Source: Comamonas testosteroni (lineage in GTDB: Bacteria > Pseudomonadota > Gammaproteobacteria > Burkholderiales > Burkholderiaceae_C). From it: a stretch of 64,000 bases of DNA. The notes beneath the pieces are model-generated. The model did not search any database. It worked only from the letters and a program-made list of their open reading frames with translations, and had not been told where the DNA came from. The stretch spans positions 1,550,001 to 1,614,000 of the forward strand of contig NZ_CP043568.1 in NCBI RefSeq assembly GCF_014076415.1, read 5' to 3'. The position numbers and the translations under genes were made by a program. Below, in pieces: positions 18,191 to 26,117 of the stretch. The stretch's first letter is position 1; each line of letters begins with the position of its first letter.

Positions 18191-19273
18191 ATGAGTCAAA
18201 CGCTTTTCACGCCCATCCAGCTGGGCAAGATTGCTCTGCAGAACCGCGTGGTCATGGCCCCCATGACGCGCAACCGCGCCGATGCCGATGGCACGCCCAC
18301 CGACATCATGGCCGAGCACTATGGCCAGCGCGCTGATGCCGGCCTGATCGTGGCTGAGGGGGCCTGGCCCGAGGTCACGGGTCAGGCCTACTGTCGTCAG
18401 CCCGGCATAGAGACTGCCGCTCATGTGCGCGGCTGGCGCCGTGTGACGGACGCCGTGCATGCGCGTGGCGGATCCATTGTGCTGCAGATCATGCACTCGG
18501 GTCGTATCGGCAGCAGCCATATCAAACCCGCTGGTGTGCGTTCCGTATCGGCGTCCGCCATTCAGGCTCAGGGCAAGATCTGGACCGATGCAGCAGGCAT
18601 GCAGGATTTCGACCAGCCCCAGGCATTGACCACCGAAGAAGTGCGCAAGGCGATTGCCGGACATGCTGCGGCTGCTCGGCGCGCCATGGATGCGGGCTTT
18701 GACGGCGTAGAGCTGCATGGCACCAGCGGTTATCTGAGTCTGCAGTTCCTGCACTCCAGCACCAATCAGCGTACCGATGAATATGGTGGCAACGCCAGCA
18801 GCCGCTCACGTTTCGCCGTGGAATGCCTGGGCTCCATGGGAGAGGCCATCGGCATCGATCGCGTGGGGCTGCGCCTGAACCCCGGCAACACCTTCAATGA
18901 CACGGCGGATGAAAACTCCGCTGCAACCCATGCCGAGCTGATGCGTCAGGCCGCCAGGCTGGGCATTGCCTATCTGCATGTGATGCGTGCGGTCTTCGAT
19001 CCTTCAATCGATGCCTTCAAGCTGGCGCGTGAGAACTTTGGCGAGAACCTGATTCTCAACGATGGCTTTGATGCGCAAAGCGCCGAAGCCGCGTTGCAGG
19101 CAGGCGAGGGCAAGGCGGTATCTTTTGCGCGGCATTTCATCGCCAACCCCGATCTTGTGCAGCGCATGCGCCGGGGCCTGCCTCTGGCCAGGTTTGACCG
19201 CAACACGCTCTACACCCCCGGTGCCAGGGGCTACAACGACTATGCGTCTGCAGAAGAAGTGCAGACCGTCTGA
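18191..19273 (+). CDS. Old Yellow Enzyme family NADH:flavin oxidoreductase
   Basis: 360 aa FMN ene-reductase with MAPMTRNRA near the N-terminus, QIMHSGR and the Arg/Asn-rich NQRTDEYGG. It is of the classical OYE/OPR type. The substrate-binding H-x-x-N motif is altered: ELHGTSGYL has His but Ser replaces the usual Asn, while the Tyr two residues on is kept. Such enzymes reduce alpha,beta-unsaturated ketones using NAD(P)H. Last gene of operon A; an intrinsic terminator lies 28 bp downstream. It may saturate an enone produced during steroid ring modification. Confidence 0.85.
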   Translation: MSQTLFTPIQLGKIALQNRVVMAPMTRNRADADGTPTDIMAEHYGQRADAGLIVAEGAWPEVTGQAYCRQPGIETAAHVRGWRRVTDAVHARGGSIVLQIMHSGRIGSSHIKPAGVRSVSASAIQAQGKIWTDAAGMQDFDQPQALTTEEVRKAIAGHAAAARRAMDAGFDGVELHGTSGYLSLQFLHSSTNQRTDEYGGNASSRSRFAVECLGSMGEAIGIDRVGLRLNPGNTFNDTADENSAATHAELMRQAARLGIAYLHVMRAVFDPSIDAFKLARENFGENLILNDGFDAQSAEAALQAGEGKAVSFARHFIANPDLVQRMRRGLPLARFDRNTLYTPGARGYNDYASAEEVQTV

Positions 19274-19301
19274 TCCATCAAGAAACTGAGTTCATCGTGT
19301 T

Positions 19302-19336
19302 GGCCGCATTCCCGCCTGGGGGTGCGGCCTTTTTTT
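19302..19336 (+). terminator. Rho-independent terminator after operon A
   Basis: GGCCGCA (19302-19308) pairs with TGCGGCC (19323-19329) around a 14-nt loop, followed by seven T. It separates the Old Yellow Enzyme gene from the promoter of tesB. Confidence 0.9.
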
Positions 19337-19478
19337 GCACTGCGGGTTTTCACGGCTGTCGCAAGGGTGTCGGATCGGCCTGTTTCAAGGGGCTGAAAGC
19401 AATCTAGTCTATTCCGCTGAACTGCATGCTGATTCTTGTATGGGTGCTATTAAATTTGGGTGACAAAGCGCTAGATCG

Positions 19479-19496
19479 TTAGTCTCAATGGACGAT
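19479..19496 (+). promoter_or_regulatory. 18-bp shared operator, site 2 (operon B)
   Basis: TTAGTCTCAATGGACGAT; the other strand reads ATCGTCCATTGAGACTAA. It lies 69 bp upstream of the ATG of the tesB-like gene and differs from site 1 at only three central positions, in a region otherwise unlike the site 1 promoter. Same relative placement as sites 1, 3, 5 and 6. Confidence 0.65.
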
Positions 19497-19565
19497 GTTT
19501 GCAAAGGCTCTCCTCTTCAGAATCCTCTGCATCACTAAAGGATTTGGGTTGGAGGCCCCGACATC

Positions 19566-20468
19566 ATGATGGAAATACGTGGACTAGCGTACGTTGTTGC
19601 CGAGAGCTCTGATTTGGATCGCTGGGTCAGCTATGCACGTGATGTGCTTGGCATGATGCCAAGCACCACTGCCGATGGCGATCTGCTGATCAAGATGGAT
19701 GAGCGTCAGTTCCGCTTCCAGGTTCAGCCTGGCAGCAATGACAGATACTCCGCATCTGGTTGGGAAGTGGCCAACAAGCAAGCCTTTGAGCAGGCGCTCA
19801 AGGTGCTGCAGGCAGCTGATGTGCACTACGAAATGGGCAGCTCCGAGCTGTGTGCCAAGCGCCATGTGCAGGAGCTGGCCATCGTGGTGGATCCGTCCGG
19901 AAACCGTCATGAGATCGTCTGGGGCTTCAAGTCCGACTTCAGCCATTTCGCATCGCCCCAGGGGGTTTCACGCTTCGTCACCGGCGACTATGGCCTGGGC
20001 CATACCGTGCTGCCCGCTCCCGACTTCGACAAGACCGTGGCCTTTGTGCGCAATGTACTGGGCTTTGGTCTTTCGGACATCTACAACTTCAAGCCCGCAG
20101 GCGATGCCGGCCCCACGGTCCGCATTCATTTCTTCCACTGCGCCAACGCTCGTCACCACAGTCTGGCGCTGGCCGAGTTCCCTTCCGCTTCGGGCTGCGT
20201 GCATGTGATGGTGGAGGTGGACAACATGCCCGAAGTGGGCCGTGCCATGGACCGCATGCAAAAGAGCCAGGTCAAGCTCTCTGCCACTCTGGGTCAGCAC
20301 ACCAACGACAAGATGATCTCGTTCTACATGAAGACGCCCTCCAACTTCGACCTGGAGTTCGGCTATGGCGGCGCCGTCATCGACTGGGAACACCACATCA
20401 CGCACGAGTTCACGACCGTAAGCCTCTGGGGGCACGACTTCAGCGTGGGCCGCCCTGAAAACAACTGA
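19566..20468 (+). CDS. tesB: TesB/HsaC-type extradiol dioxygenase (3,4-DHSA 4,5-dioxygenase)
   Basis: 300 aa two-domain vicinal-oxygen-chelate protein (ATG at 19566 or 19569). All type I extradiol residues align with BphC: Fe ligands His146 (GLGHTVL), His213 (CVHVMVEV) and Glu264 (FDLEFGYGG), plus second-shell His198, His245 (GQHTNDKM) and Tyr254. Length equals HsaC. In C. testosteroni TesB opens the aromatised A ring of 3,4-dihydroxy-9,10-secoandrostatrienedione. The immediately following CoA-transferase pair matches the gene order I recall for tesB in strain TA441. A biphenyl or other catechol dioxygenase is the alternative, less likely in this context. First gene of operon B. Confidence 0.83.
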   Translation: MMEIRGLAYVVAESSDLDRWVSYARDVLGMMPSTTADGDLLIKMDERQFRFQVQPGSNDRYSASGWEVANKQAFEQALKVLQAADVHYEMGSSELCAKRHVQELAIVVDPSGNRHEIVWGFKSDFSHFASPQGVSRFVTGDYGLGHTVLPAPDFDKTVAFVRNVLGFGLSDIYNFKPAGDAGPTVRIHFFHCANARHHSLALAEFPSASGCVHVMVEVDNMPEVGRAMDRMQKSQVKLSATLGQHTNDKMISFYMKTPSNFDLEFGYGGAVIDWEHHITHEFTTVSLWGHDFSVGRPENN

Positions 20469-20484
20469 TAGGAGGCTTGGAGAC

Positions 20485-21363
20485 ATGGCCAATAAATTGA
20501 TGACAGCGAAGGACGTTGTGGCATCCATCAAGGATGGCATGACGATCGGAATTGGTGGCTGGGGACCCCGGCGCAAGCCCATGGCACTGGTGCGCGAGCT
20601 GCTGCGCAGCCCAGTCAAGGATCTGACCGTGGTGGCCTATGGCGGTGCCGATGTGGGCATGTTGTGTGCGGCCGGCAAGGTCAGGAAGTTGATCTTCGCC
20701 TTTGTGTCGCTGGACTTCATTCCGCTTGAGCCGTACTTTCGCAAGGCCCGCCAGAGTGGTGAGATCGAGGTCATGGAAATTGACGAAGGTCATATGGTGC
20801 TGGGCCTGAAGGCTGCTGGCATGCGTATTCCCTACATTCCCACCCGAGTCGGTCTGGGTACCGATGTGCTCAAGCACAACAGCTCCATCCGCCTGATCGA
20901 GTCGCCTTACGACGGCAGGGAATGGGTGGCAATGCCCGCCATCAACCTGGATGTGGCCCTGCTGCATGTGGATCGCGCGGACTCCCGCGGCGTCTGCCAG
21001 ATTGCCGGCCCCGACATCTATATGGACGACCTGTTTGCGCGCGCCGCGACCAACACCTTCGTGAGCTGCGACGAACTGGTCGAGAGCAGCAGCTTCGAGT
21101 CGGAGCAAGCCGCCCGCCTGGTGTTCTGGGAGCGTTCCGAAACCACGGGCGTCGTGCACCTGCCAGGTGGTGCCCACCCATCGTCCTGCGCGCCCCTGTA
21201 TGGCTTTGATGTCAAGCACTTCAAGGAATACGCGGCCAGCAGCAAGGAAGAAGCCGGCTGGGACAGCTATCAGCAGAAATACGTGCAGTGCACGGAGCAG
21301 GAATATCTGGAAAAAGTGGGTGGCATGGAGGCAATCAAGCGCCTGCCCTTGCCCGTGTTCTGA
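20485..21363 (+). CDS. scdL1: IpdA-type CoA-transferase family ring hydrolase, alpha subunit
   Basis: 292 aa, CoA-transferase family I alpha-subunit fold. Closely follows mycobacterial IpdA in the N-terminal third (DGMTIGIGGWGPRRKPMALV, VAYGGADVGMLC, GKVRKLIFAFVSLD). Glu101 in EIDEGH aligns with the catalytic Glu of IpdA as I recall it. IpdAB is not a transferase: it hydrolytically opens the last carbocyclic ring (C ring) of the HIP-derived CoA thioester. ScdL1/ScdL2 are the C. testosteroni TA441 names for this pair. The ribosome site GATAGGAGG is strong and the beta subunit follows 12 bp later. Confidence 0.85.
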   Translation: MANKLMTAKDVVASIKDGMTIGIGGWGPRRKPMALVRELLRSPVKDLTVVAYGGADVGMLCAAGKVRKLIFAFVSLDFIPLEPYFRKARQSGEIEVMEIDEGHMVLGLKAAGMRIPYIPTRVGLGTDVLKHNSSIRLIESPYDGREWVAMPAINLDVALLHVDRADSRGVCQIAGPDIYMDDLFARAATNTFVSCDELVESSSFESEQAARLVFWERSETTGVVHLPGGAHPSSCAPLYGFDVKHFKEYAASSKEEAGWDSYQQKYVQCTEQEYLEKVGGMEAIKRLPLPVF

Positions 21364-21375
21364 GGAGGCCAAGAG

Positions 21376-22146
21376 ATGAGTGAAATTGCATTGGTAGATC
21401 GCGTCATCTGCGCCGCGGCACGTGCCTGGGAAAACGACGGCGAGGTGCTGGCCACCGGCATCGGCCTGGTGCCGCGACTGGCGGCTTCGCTGTGCATGCG
21501 GTCCATCAACACCGATCTGATCATGACGGACTCGGAGGCCTGGGTGGTCAGCGAGCCCGTGCCCGTAGGCCCGCGAGGTGAGTACAAGATCAAGCGTGAA
21601 AGTTGGATGGGCTTCTCGCGCATCTTCGACAACGTCTGGGGTGGCAAGCGCCACGCCATGGTGGGTCCCGTGCAGGTAGACCGCTTCGGTCAGGGCAATA
21701 TCTCCATGGTGGGCAGCGACTACGCCCGCCCCAAGTCCATGATGCTGGGCGTGCGCGGCTTCCCCGGTAATTCGATCAACCACGCCAACTCCTTCTTTGT
21801 TCCCAACCACAGCACCAAGGTATTTGTGTCGGGCGAGGTCGATGCAGTGGGCAGCGTGGGCTACAACCCCGCACGCCTGGCCAGGGGCTGGACGCTGGAG
21901 GAGACCACCGACATTCGCTTCATCTTCACCAATCTGTGTGTGATGGACTTTGGTGGACCCAGCCATCAAGTGCGCCTGGTGTCGCTGCATCCCGGCGTGA
22001 CGGCAGTGCAGGTCAAGGAGGCCACGGGCTTTCCGATCCATGTCCCCGAGAACGTGGGTGTGACACCTGATCCCACGCCCGAGCAACTGGCCTTGCTGGC
22101 TCAGCTCGATCCGCACAATCTGCGCGCTACGGCCATGGGAGTCTGA
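21376..22146 (+). CDS. scdL2: IpdB-type CoA-transferase family ring hydrolase, beta subunit
   Basis: 256 aa beta partner of the preceding gene, the usual IpdB length. Shows the CoA-transferase beta fold (ATGIGLVPRLAASLCM near the N-terminus; GGPSHQVRLVSLHPGVT near the C-terminus). The classical SENG motif with the CoA-accepting Glu of true transferases is absent (TDSEAWVVSEP instead), which agrees with a hydrolase role. GAGGAGG ribosome site; the next gene begins one base after the stop. Acts with ScdL1 in C-ring opening after D-ring cleavage. Confidence 0.85.
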   Translation: MSEIALVDRVICAAARAWENDGEVLATGIGLVPRLAASLCMRSINTDLIMTDSEAWVVSEPVPVGPRGEYKIKRESWMGFSRIFDNVWGGKRHAMVGPVQVDRFGQGNISMVGSDYARPKSMMLGVRGFPGNSINHANSFFVPNHSTKVFVSGEVDAVGSVGYNPARLARGWTLEETTDIRFIFTNLCVMDFGGPSHQVRLVSLHPGVTAVQVKEATGFPIHVPENVGVTPDPTPEQLALLAQLDPHNLRATAMGV

Positions 22147-22147
22147 T

Positions 22148-23050
22148 ATGGATGATGCATCCAGCGAATTTGTGGCACGCGAGGACAAGGCCGTCTATGA
22201 AACGGACGAGCCCGTTCTCTACAGCGTGGACAAGGGCATTGCCACGGTCACCATGAATCGACCCACGTTCAACAACGTGCAGAACTCGCAGATGACCTAT
22301 GCGCTGGATGCAGCCTTGCGCAAGGCGACCGACGACGACGACGTCAAGGTCATCGTGCTGCGCGGTGAGGGCAGGCACTTCAGCGCGGGTCACGACATCG
22401 GCACGCCCGGGCGAGACATCAACAAGCCCTTTGACCGCGTGCACCTGTGGTGGGATCACACCAACAAGCCCGGTGGCGAACAGCTGTTTGCCCGCGAGCA
22501 GGAGGTCTACCTGGGCATGTGCCGGCGCTGGCGCGAGATACCCAAACCCATGATTGCCATGGTGCAGGGGGCATGCGTGGCGGGCGGTCTGATGCTGGCC
22601 TGGGTCTGCGATCTGATCGTGGCCAGTGACGATGCGTTTTTCCAGGATCCCGTGGTGCGCATGGGCATTCCCGGTGTGGAGTACTTCGCCCACGCTCACG
22701 AGCTGCATCCGCGTATTGCCAAGGAGTTCCTGCTGCTGGGTGAGCGCATGCCGGCAGAGCGCGCCTATCAGATGGGCATGGTCAACCGCGTGGTGTCGCG
22801 TGCCGAGCTCGAGGACCAGGTCTATGCCATGGCCCAGCGCATGGCGGCACAGCCGCGTCTGGGCCTGGCGCTGACCAAGATGGTCGTCAACAAGGCTGAA
22901 GAGCTGCAGGGCCTGCGCTCCACCATGGACATGGCTTTTGGCTATCACCACTTTGCTCACGCACACAGTCAGGCGATGGGCATGGGGCAGCTGGGCGGCC
23001 AGGACGCCAGGTCCATGGCAAAGGCCAACAAAGAAGAGTCAAAGGCATGA
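22148..23050 (+). CDS. Enoyl-CoA hydratase/isomerase (crotonase) family protein
   Basis: 300 aa, about 40 residues longer than simple crotonases because of an N-terminal extension and a C-terminal tail (HAHSQAMGMGQLGGQDARSM). Oxyanion-hole segments GEGRHFSAGHDIG and GACVAGGLMLAWVCDLIVA are intact. In place of the usual catalytic Glu region it reads RMGIPGVEYFAHAHEL, so the chemistry may differ from simple hydration. Lies between the IpdAB and IpdC homologues, suggesting action on an HIP-derived CoA ester. It overlaps the ends of both neighbours tightly (spacing 1 bp and -4 bp). Confidence 0.82.
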   Translation: MDDASSEFVAREDKAVYETDEPVLYSVDKGIATVTMNRPTFNNVQNSQMTYALDAALRKATDDDDVKVIVLRGEGRHFSAGHDIGTPGRDINKPFDRVHLWWDHTNKPGGEQLFAREQEVYLGMCRRWREIPKPMIAMVQGACVAGGLMLAWVCDLIVASDDAFFQDPVVRMGIPGVEYFAHAHELHPRIAKEFLLLGERMPAERAYQMGMVNRVVSRAELEDQVYAMAQRMAAQPRLGLALTKMVVNKAEELQGLRSTMDMAFGYHHFAHAHSQAMGMGQLGGQDARSMAKANKEESKA

Positions 23051-24135
23051 GCAATATGAACGATATGGGCAGTCTGCGCACTCCTATCTGTGACCTGCTG
23101 GGGTGCCGCTATCCCGTCATCCAGACTGCCATGGGCTATGTGGCGGGGGCTGATCTGGTGATCGGTACGACCAATGCTGGCGGTTTTGGCTTCCTGGCAG
23201 GTGCCACCATTCCTGCCGACAGGATCGAAGCCGAGATTCTGCGTGTCAAGCGCGAGACCGATGATCAGCCTTTCGGGCTGAACTTTCACATGTTCCAGCC
23301 CAATGCCCAGCAACTGCTGGATCTGGCTGTGAAATACCGTCTTCGTGCTGTGAGCTATGGCCGCGGTCCGGACAAGAAGGTGATAGGCCGTCTGCGCGAA
23401 GCCGGCATCGTCTGCATGCCCACAGTGGGGGCTCTGAAGCACGCTCAAAAGGCGATCGAGATGGGGGCCAATGCCATCACCGTGCAAGGGGGAGAGGGGG
23501 GAGGCCATACCGGCAGCGTTCCCACCACGGTGCTGCTGCCTCAGGTAGTGGATGCGGTCGATGTGCCCGTGATTGCTGCAGGCGGCTTTTATGACGGCCG
23601 TGGCCTGCTGGCTGCTCTGGCCTATGGCGCATCGGGTATTGCCATGGGCACGCGGTTCTTGATGACCAGTGATTCCAAGGTGCCCGCTGCCACGCTGCAG
23701 CGCTATCTGGCTACAAAGGATGCGGAAAAGATCGCCATCTCCCATCTGGTCGATGGCATGCCCCAGCGCATGATCCCCAACGAATATCTGGCCATGCTGG
23801 AAAAAGCCAGTCCCGTGAAGCGCTTGCGCATTGCCCTGAGTCTGGCGTTGCAGTGGAAGGCCGAGACCGGCATGACCACGGGCCAGGCCTTGAGCATCTT
23901 CATGAAGGCCATGCGCGAAGACTCGTCTTCCGTCGCTCAGACCGTGATGGCTGCCAACGCCCCCATGTTGCTGCAGCGCTCCATGGTTGACGGCAATCCC
24001 GCAGAGGGCGTGATGTCCGCTGGCCAGGTGGCTGCTCTGATTGGCCGGCTCGACAGCTGCGAGGAGGTGATTGGCGGCATTGTCCGCCAGGCCATGGACC
24101 GTCGCAACGCATTGAACGCATTGACTCCCGCATGA
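23047..24135 (+). CDS. IpdC-like FMN-dependent enoyl-CoA reductase (nitronate monooxygenase fold)
   Basis: 362 aa TIM-barrel flavoprotein. Segments PVIQTAMGYVAGADLV, FGLNFHMF, VQGGEGGGHTG and AGGFYDGRGLLAALAYGASGIAMGTRF are the FMN-binding core; VDGMPQRM and MAANAPMLL match mycobacterial IpdC, with which it agrees in length. IpdC acts in HIP catabolism on an unsaturated CoA thioester, creating the double bond pattern needed for ring opening. Starts 4 bp inside the previous gene and ends with an ATGA overlap with the next. ScdK is probably the C. testosteroni name, but I am not certain of it. Confidence 0.83.
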   Translation: MSNMNDMGSLRTPICDLLGCRYPVIQTAMGYVAGADLVIGTTNAGGFGFLAGATIPADRIEAEILRVKRETDDQPFGLNFHMFQPNAQQLLDLAVKYRLRAVSYGRGPDKKVIGRLREAGIVCMPTVGALKHAQKAIEMGANAITVQGGEGGGHTGSVPTTVLLPQVVDAVDVPVIAAGGFYDGRGLLAALAYGASGIAMGTRFLMTSDSKVPAATLQRYLATKDAEKIAISHLVDGMPQRMIPNEYLAMLEKASPVKRLRIALSLALQWKAETGMTTGQALSIFMKAMREDSSSVAQTVMAANAPMLLQRSMVDGNPAEGVMSAGQVAALIGRLDSCEEVIGGIVRQAMDRRNALNALTPA

Positions 24136-24917
24136 CAACACGCCAACAAGACTGGTATATGTCCACTCAACAATTTCACTCCAATATTCATGACAACGGT
24201 GTGGCAGAGCTGGTGATCGACCGTGCTCCCGTGAATGCCTTGAATGCCGCCGGCTGGAATGGTCTGGCCAGGGAAATCCAGGCGCTGGGCGATAGAGCCG
24301 ATGTGCGCGTGATCGTCATCCGTGCCGAGAACCGCGGCTTCTGCGCGGGTGTGGACATCAAGGAGCTAGCGACCAACGACAAGCTCATCATCGATGTGAA
24401 CGCAGGCAACTACGCCACGTTCAAGGCAGTGCACCTGAACAAGGTACCCGTCATCACCGCCGTGCACGGCTTTGTGCTGGGCGGCGGAATCGGCATCTGC
24501 GGTGCATCGGACATCGTGATCGCCGCAGAAGACGCCACTTTCGGCCTGCCCGAGGTGGACCGAGGAGCCATGGGCGGTGCCGCCCATCTGCAGCGCATGT
24601 TCGGCGTGCAGAAGACCCGCTATCTGTTCTTCACGGGCGAGATGATCGCTGCGGCAGAAGCCCTGCGCCTGGGGGCCATAGAGCGTGTAGTTCCCCGTGA
24701 GCAGCTGCGCGACGTCGCCATGGAGATCGCCAACAAGATTGCCGCCAAGAGCCCCGCCATGATCCGCATCGCCAAGGAGGCGCTGACCGGCATCGAAGAT
24801 GGCAATCTCGAAGACAAATACCGCTGGGAGCAGGGATTCACCCTGCAAGCCTATATGAGTCCAGATTCCGCCGAGACGCGTAGCGCCTTTGTGGAAAAGC
24901 GCGACGCCAAATTCTGA
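24132..24917 (+). CDS. EchA20-like crotonase (D-ring hydrolase of HIP pathway)
   Basis: 261 aa from the ATGA-overlapping start at 24132; an ATG at 24159 is equally possible and gives a more typical crotonase N-terminus. It tracks mycobacterial EchA20 through NRGFCAGVDIKE, VHGFVLGGGIGICGASDIVIA, ATFGLPEVDRGAMGGAAHL, AKEAL and the end YRWEQGFT. EchA20 opens the five-membered D ring of the HIP-CoA intermediate before IpdAB opens ring C. Gene content (IpdA, IpdB, IpdC, EchA20) repeats the KstR2-regulon block of mycobacteria in a Betaproteobacterium. Confidence 0.85.
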   Translation: MTTRQQDWYMSTQQFHSNIHDNGVAELVIDRAPVNALNAAGWNGLAREIQALGDRADVRVIVIRAENRGFCAGVDIKELATNDKLIIDVNAGNYATFKAVHLNKVPVITAVHGFVLGGGIGICGASDIVIAAEDATFGLPEVDRGAMGGAAHLQRMFGVQKTRYLFFTGEMIAAAEALRLGAIERVVPREQLRDVAMEIANKIAAKSPAMIRIAKEALTGIEDGNLEDKYRWEQGFTLQAYMSPDSAETRSAFVEKRDAKF

Positions 24918-24945
24918 GCATCACTAGCGCGAAGAGGAAACAACC

Positions 24946-26100
24946 ATGGATTTGACATACACCCCAGCGCAGAAGACCTTCCGTGCCCAGGTACGTGAAT
25001 GGCTCAAGAACAATGTGCCCAAGGAACGACTGCAGAGCTATGACACCCGAGAGGGGTTCGAGCAGCACCGCCAGTGGGAAGCCAGGTTGGCCAGCGCCGG
25101 CTACAGCGCCGTGACCTGGCCCAAGGACCTGGGCGGCAGCGGCTGCGACCTGACCGAATGGCTGATATTTGAGGAAGAGTACTGGGCAGCCGATGCGCCA
25201 TCCCGCGTGAACCAGAACGGTATTCTGCTGCTGGGCTCCACGCTGATGGAATTCGGCACGCCCGAGCAGAAGGCCCGTTTTCTGCCCCGTATGGCCCGCT
25301 GCGACGATATGTGGGCCCAGGGTTGGTCCGAGCCCAACGCCGGCTCGGACATGGCTGCCATCAGCAGCCGCGCCACACGCATGGGTGACAAATTCATTCT
25401 GAACGGTCAGAAAATCTGGTCTACCCGCGCCATCTTTGCAGACTGGGTGTTCGGCCTGTTCCGCAGCGACCCGACATCGAGCCGCCATCATGGTCTGAGC
25501 TACATACTGGTGCCCTTGAATACGCCCGGCATCACCGTGCGCCCCATTCGTGCCATCAATGGCCGCGAGCACTTTGCCGAAATCTTCTTCGACGATGTCG
25601 AGGTACCCGTGGAGAACCTGCTGGGTGCAGAAGGCAAGGGCTGGCATGTGGCGATGGCGACGGCCGGCTTCGAGCGCGGCCTGCTGCTGCGCTCTCCCGC
25701 CCGCTATCAGCGCAGTGCGCAGAAGCTGCTGGACCTGTATCTGCGCAATCAGGTCGATGCCGACCGCGACCACTCCATTCGCGACGCTGTTCTGCGTGCC
25801 TGGCAAGGGGCGGAGGCATACACGCTGTCCTCCTATCACACGGTAGGCCGCCTCAACAAGGGCGCACAGATTGGCGCTGAAGCCAGTACCAACAAGATTG
25901 TCTGGTCCGAGCTGGACATCATGATTCACGAAACCGCGATGCGCATTCTGGGCGCGCGTGCCGAGCTCATCGATGACGCCGAGGCCAACGAATGGCTTGA
26001 AGGTTTCCTGTTCTCGCAGGCCGGTCCCATCTACGCGGGCAGCAACGAGATCCAGCGCAACATCATCGCTCAGCGCATGCTGGGTCTGCCCAAATCCTGA
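24946..26100 (+). CDS. Acyl-CoA dehydrogenase, alpha-type subunit
   Basis: 384 aa. FAD/substrate motifs WAQGWSEPNAGSDMA and NGQKIWSTRA, a middle beta domain, and the C-terminal IYAGSNEIQRNIIAQRMLGLP. The Glu of MCAD-type YEGT is replaced by Ala here; catalytic bases at the alternative (helix G) site are common in steroid ACADs. Paired with the next gene, 17 bp downstream, whose protein is the divergent partner type; such pairs form alpha2beta2 tetramers in actinobacterial steroid catabolism (FadE28/29, FadE31-33 types). Probably introduces a double bond during beta-oxidation of an HIP-derived acyl-CoA. Confidence 0.85.
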   Translation: MDLTYTPAQKTFRAQVREWLKNNVPKERLQSYDTREGFEQHRQWEARLASAGYSAVTWPKDLGGSGCDLTEWLIFEEEYWAADAPSRVNQNGILLLGSTLMEFGTPEQKARFLPRMARCDDMWAQGWSEPNAGSDMAAISSRATRMGDKFILNGQKIWSTRAIFADWVFGLFRSDPTSSRHHGLSYILVPLNTPGITVRPIRAINGREHFAEIFFDDVEVPVENLLGAEGKGWHVAMATAGFERGLLLRSPARYQRSAQKLLDLYLRNQVDADRDHSIRDAVLRAWQGAEAYTLSSYHTVGRLNKGAQIGAEASTNKIVWSELDIMIHETAMRILGARAELIDDAEANEWLEGFLFSQAGPIYAGSNEIQRNIIAQRMLGLPKS

Positions 26101-26117
26101 TCGGCAGGGAGACAACC

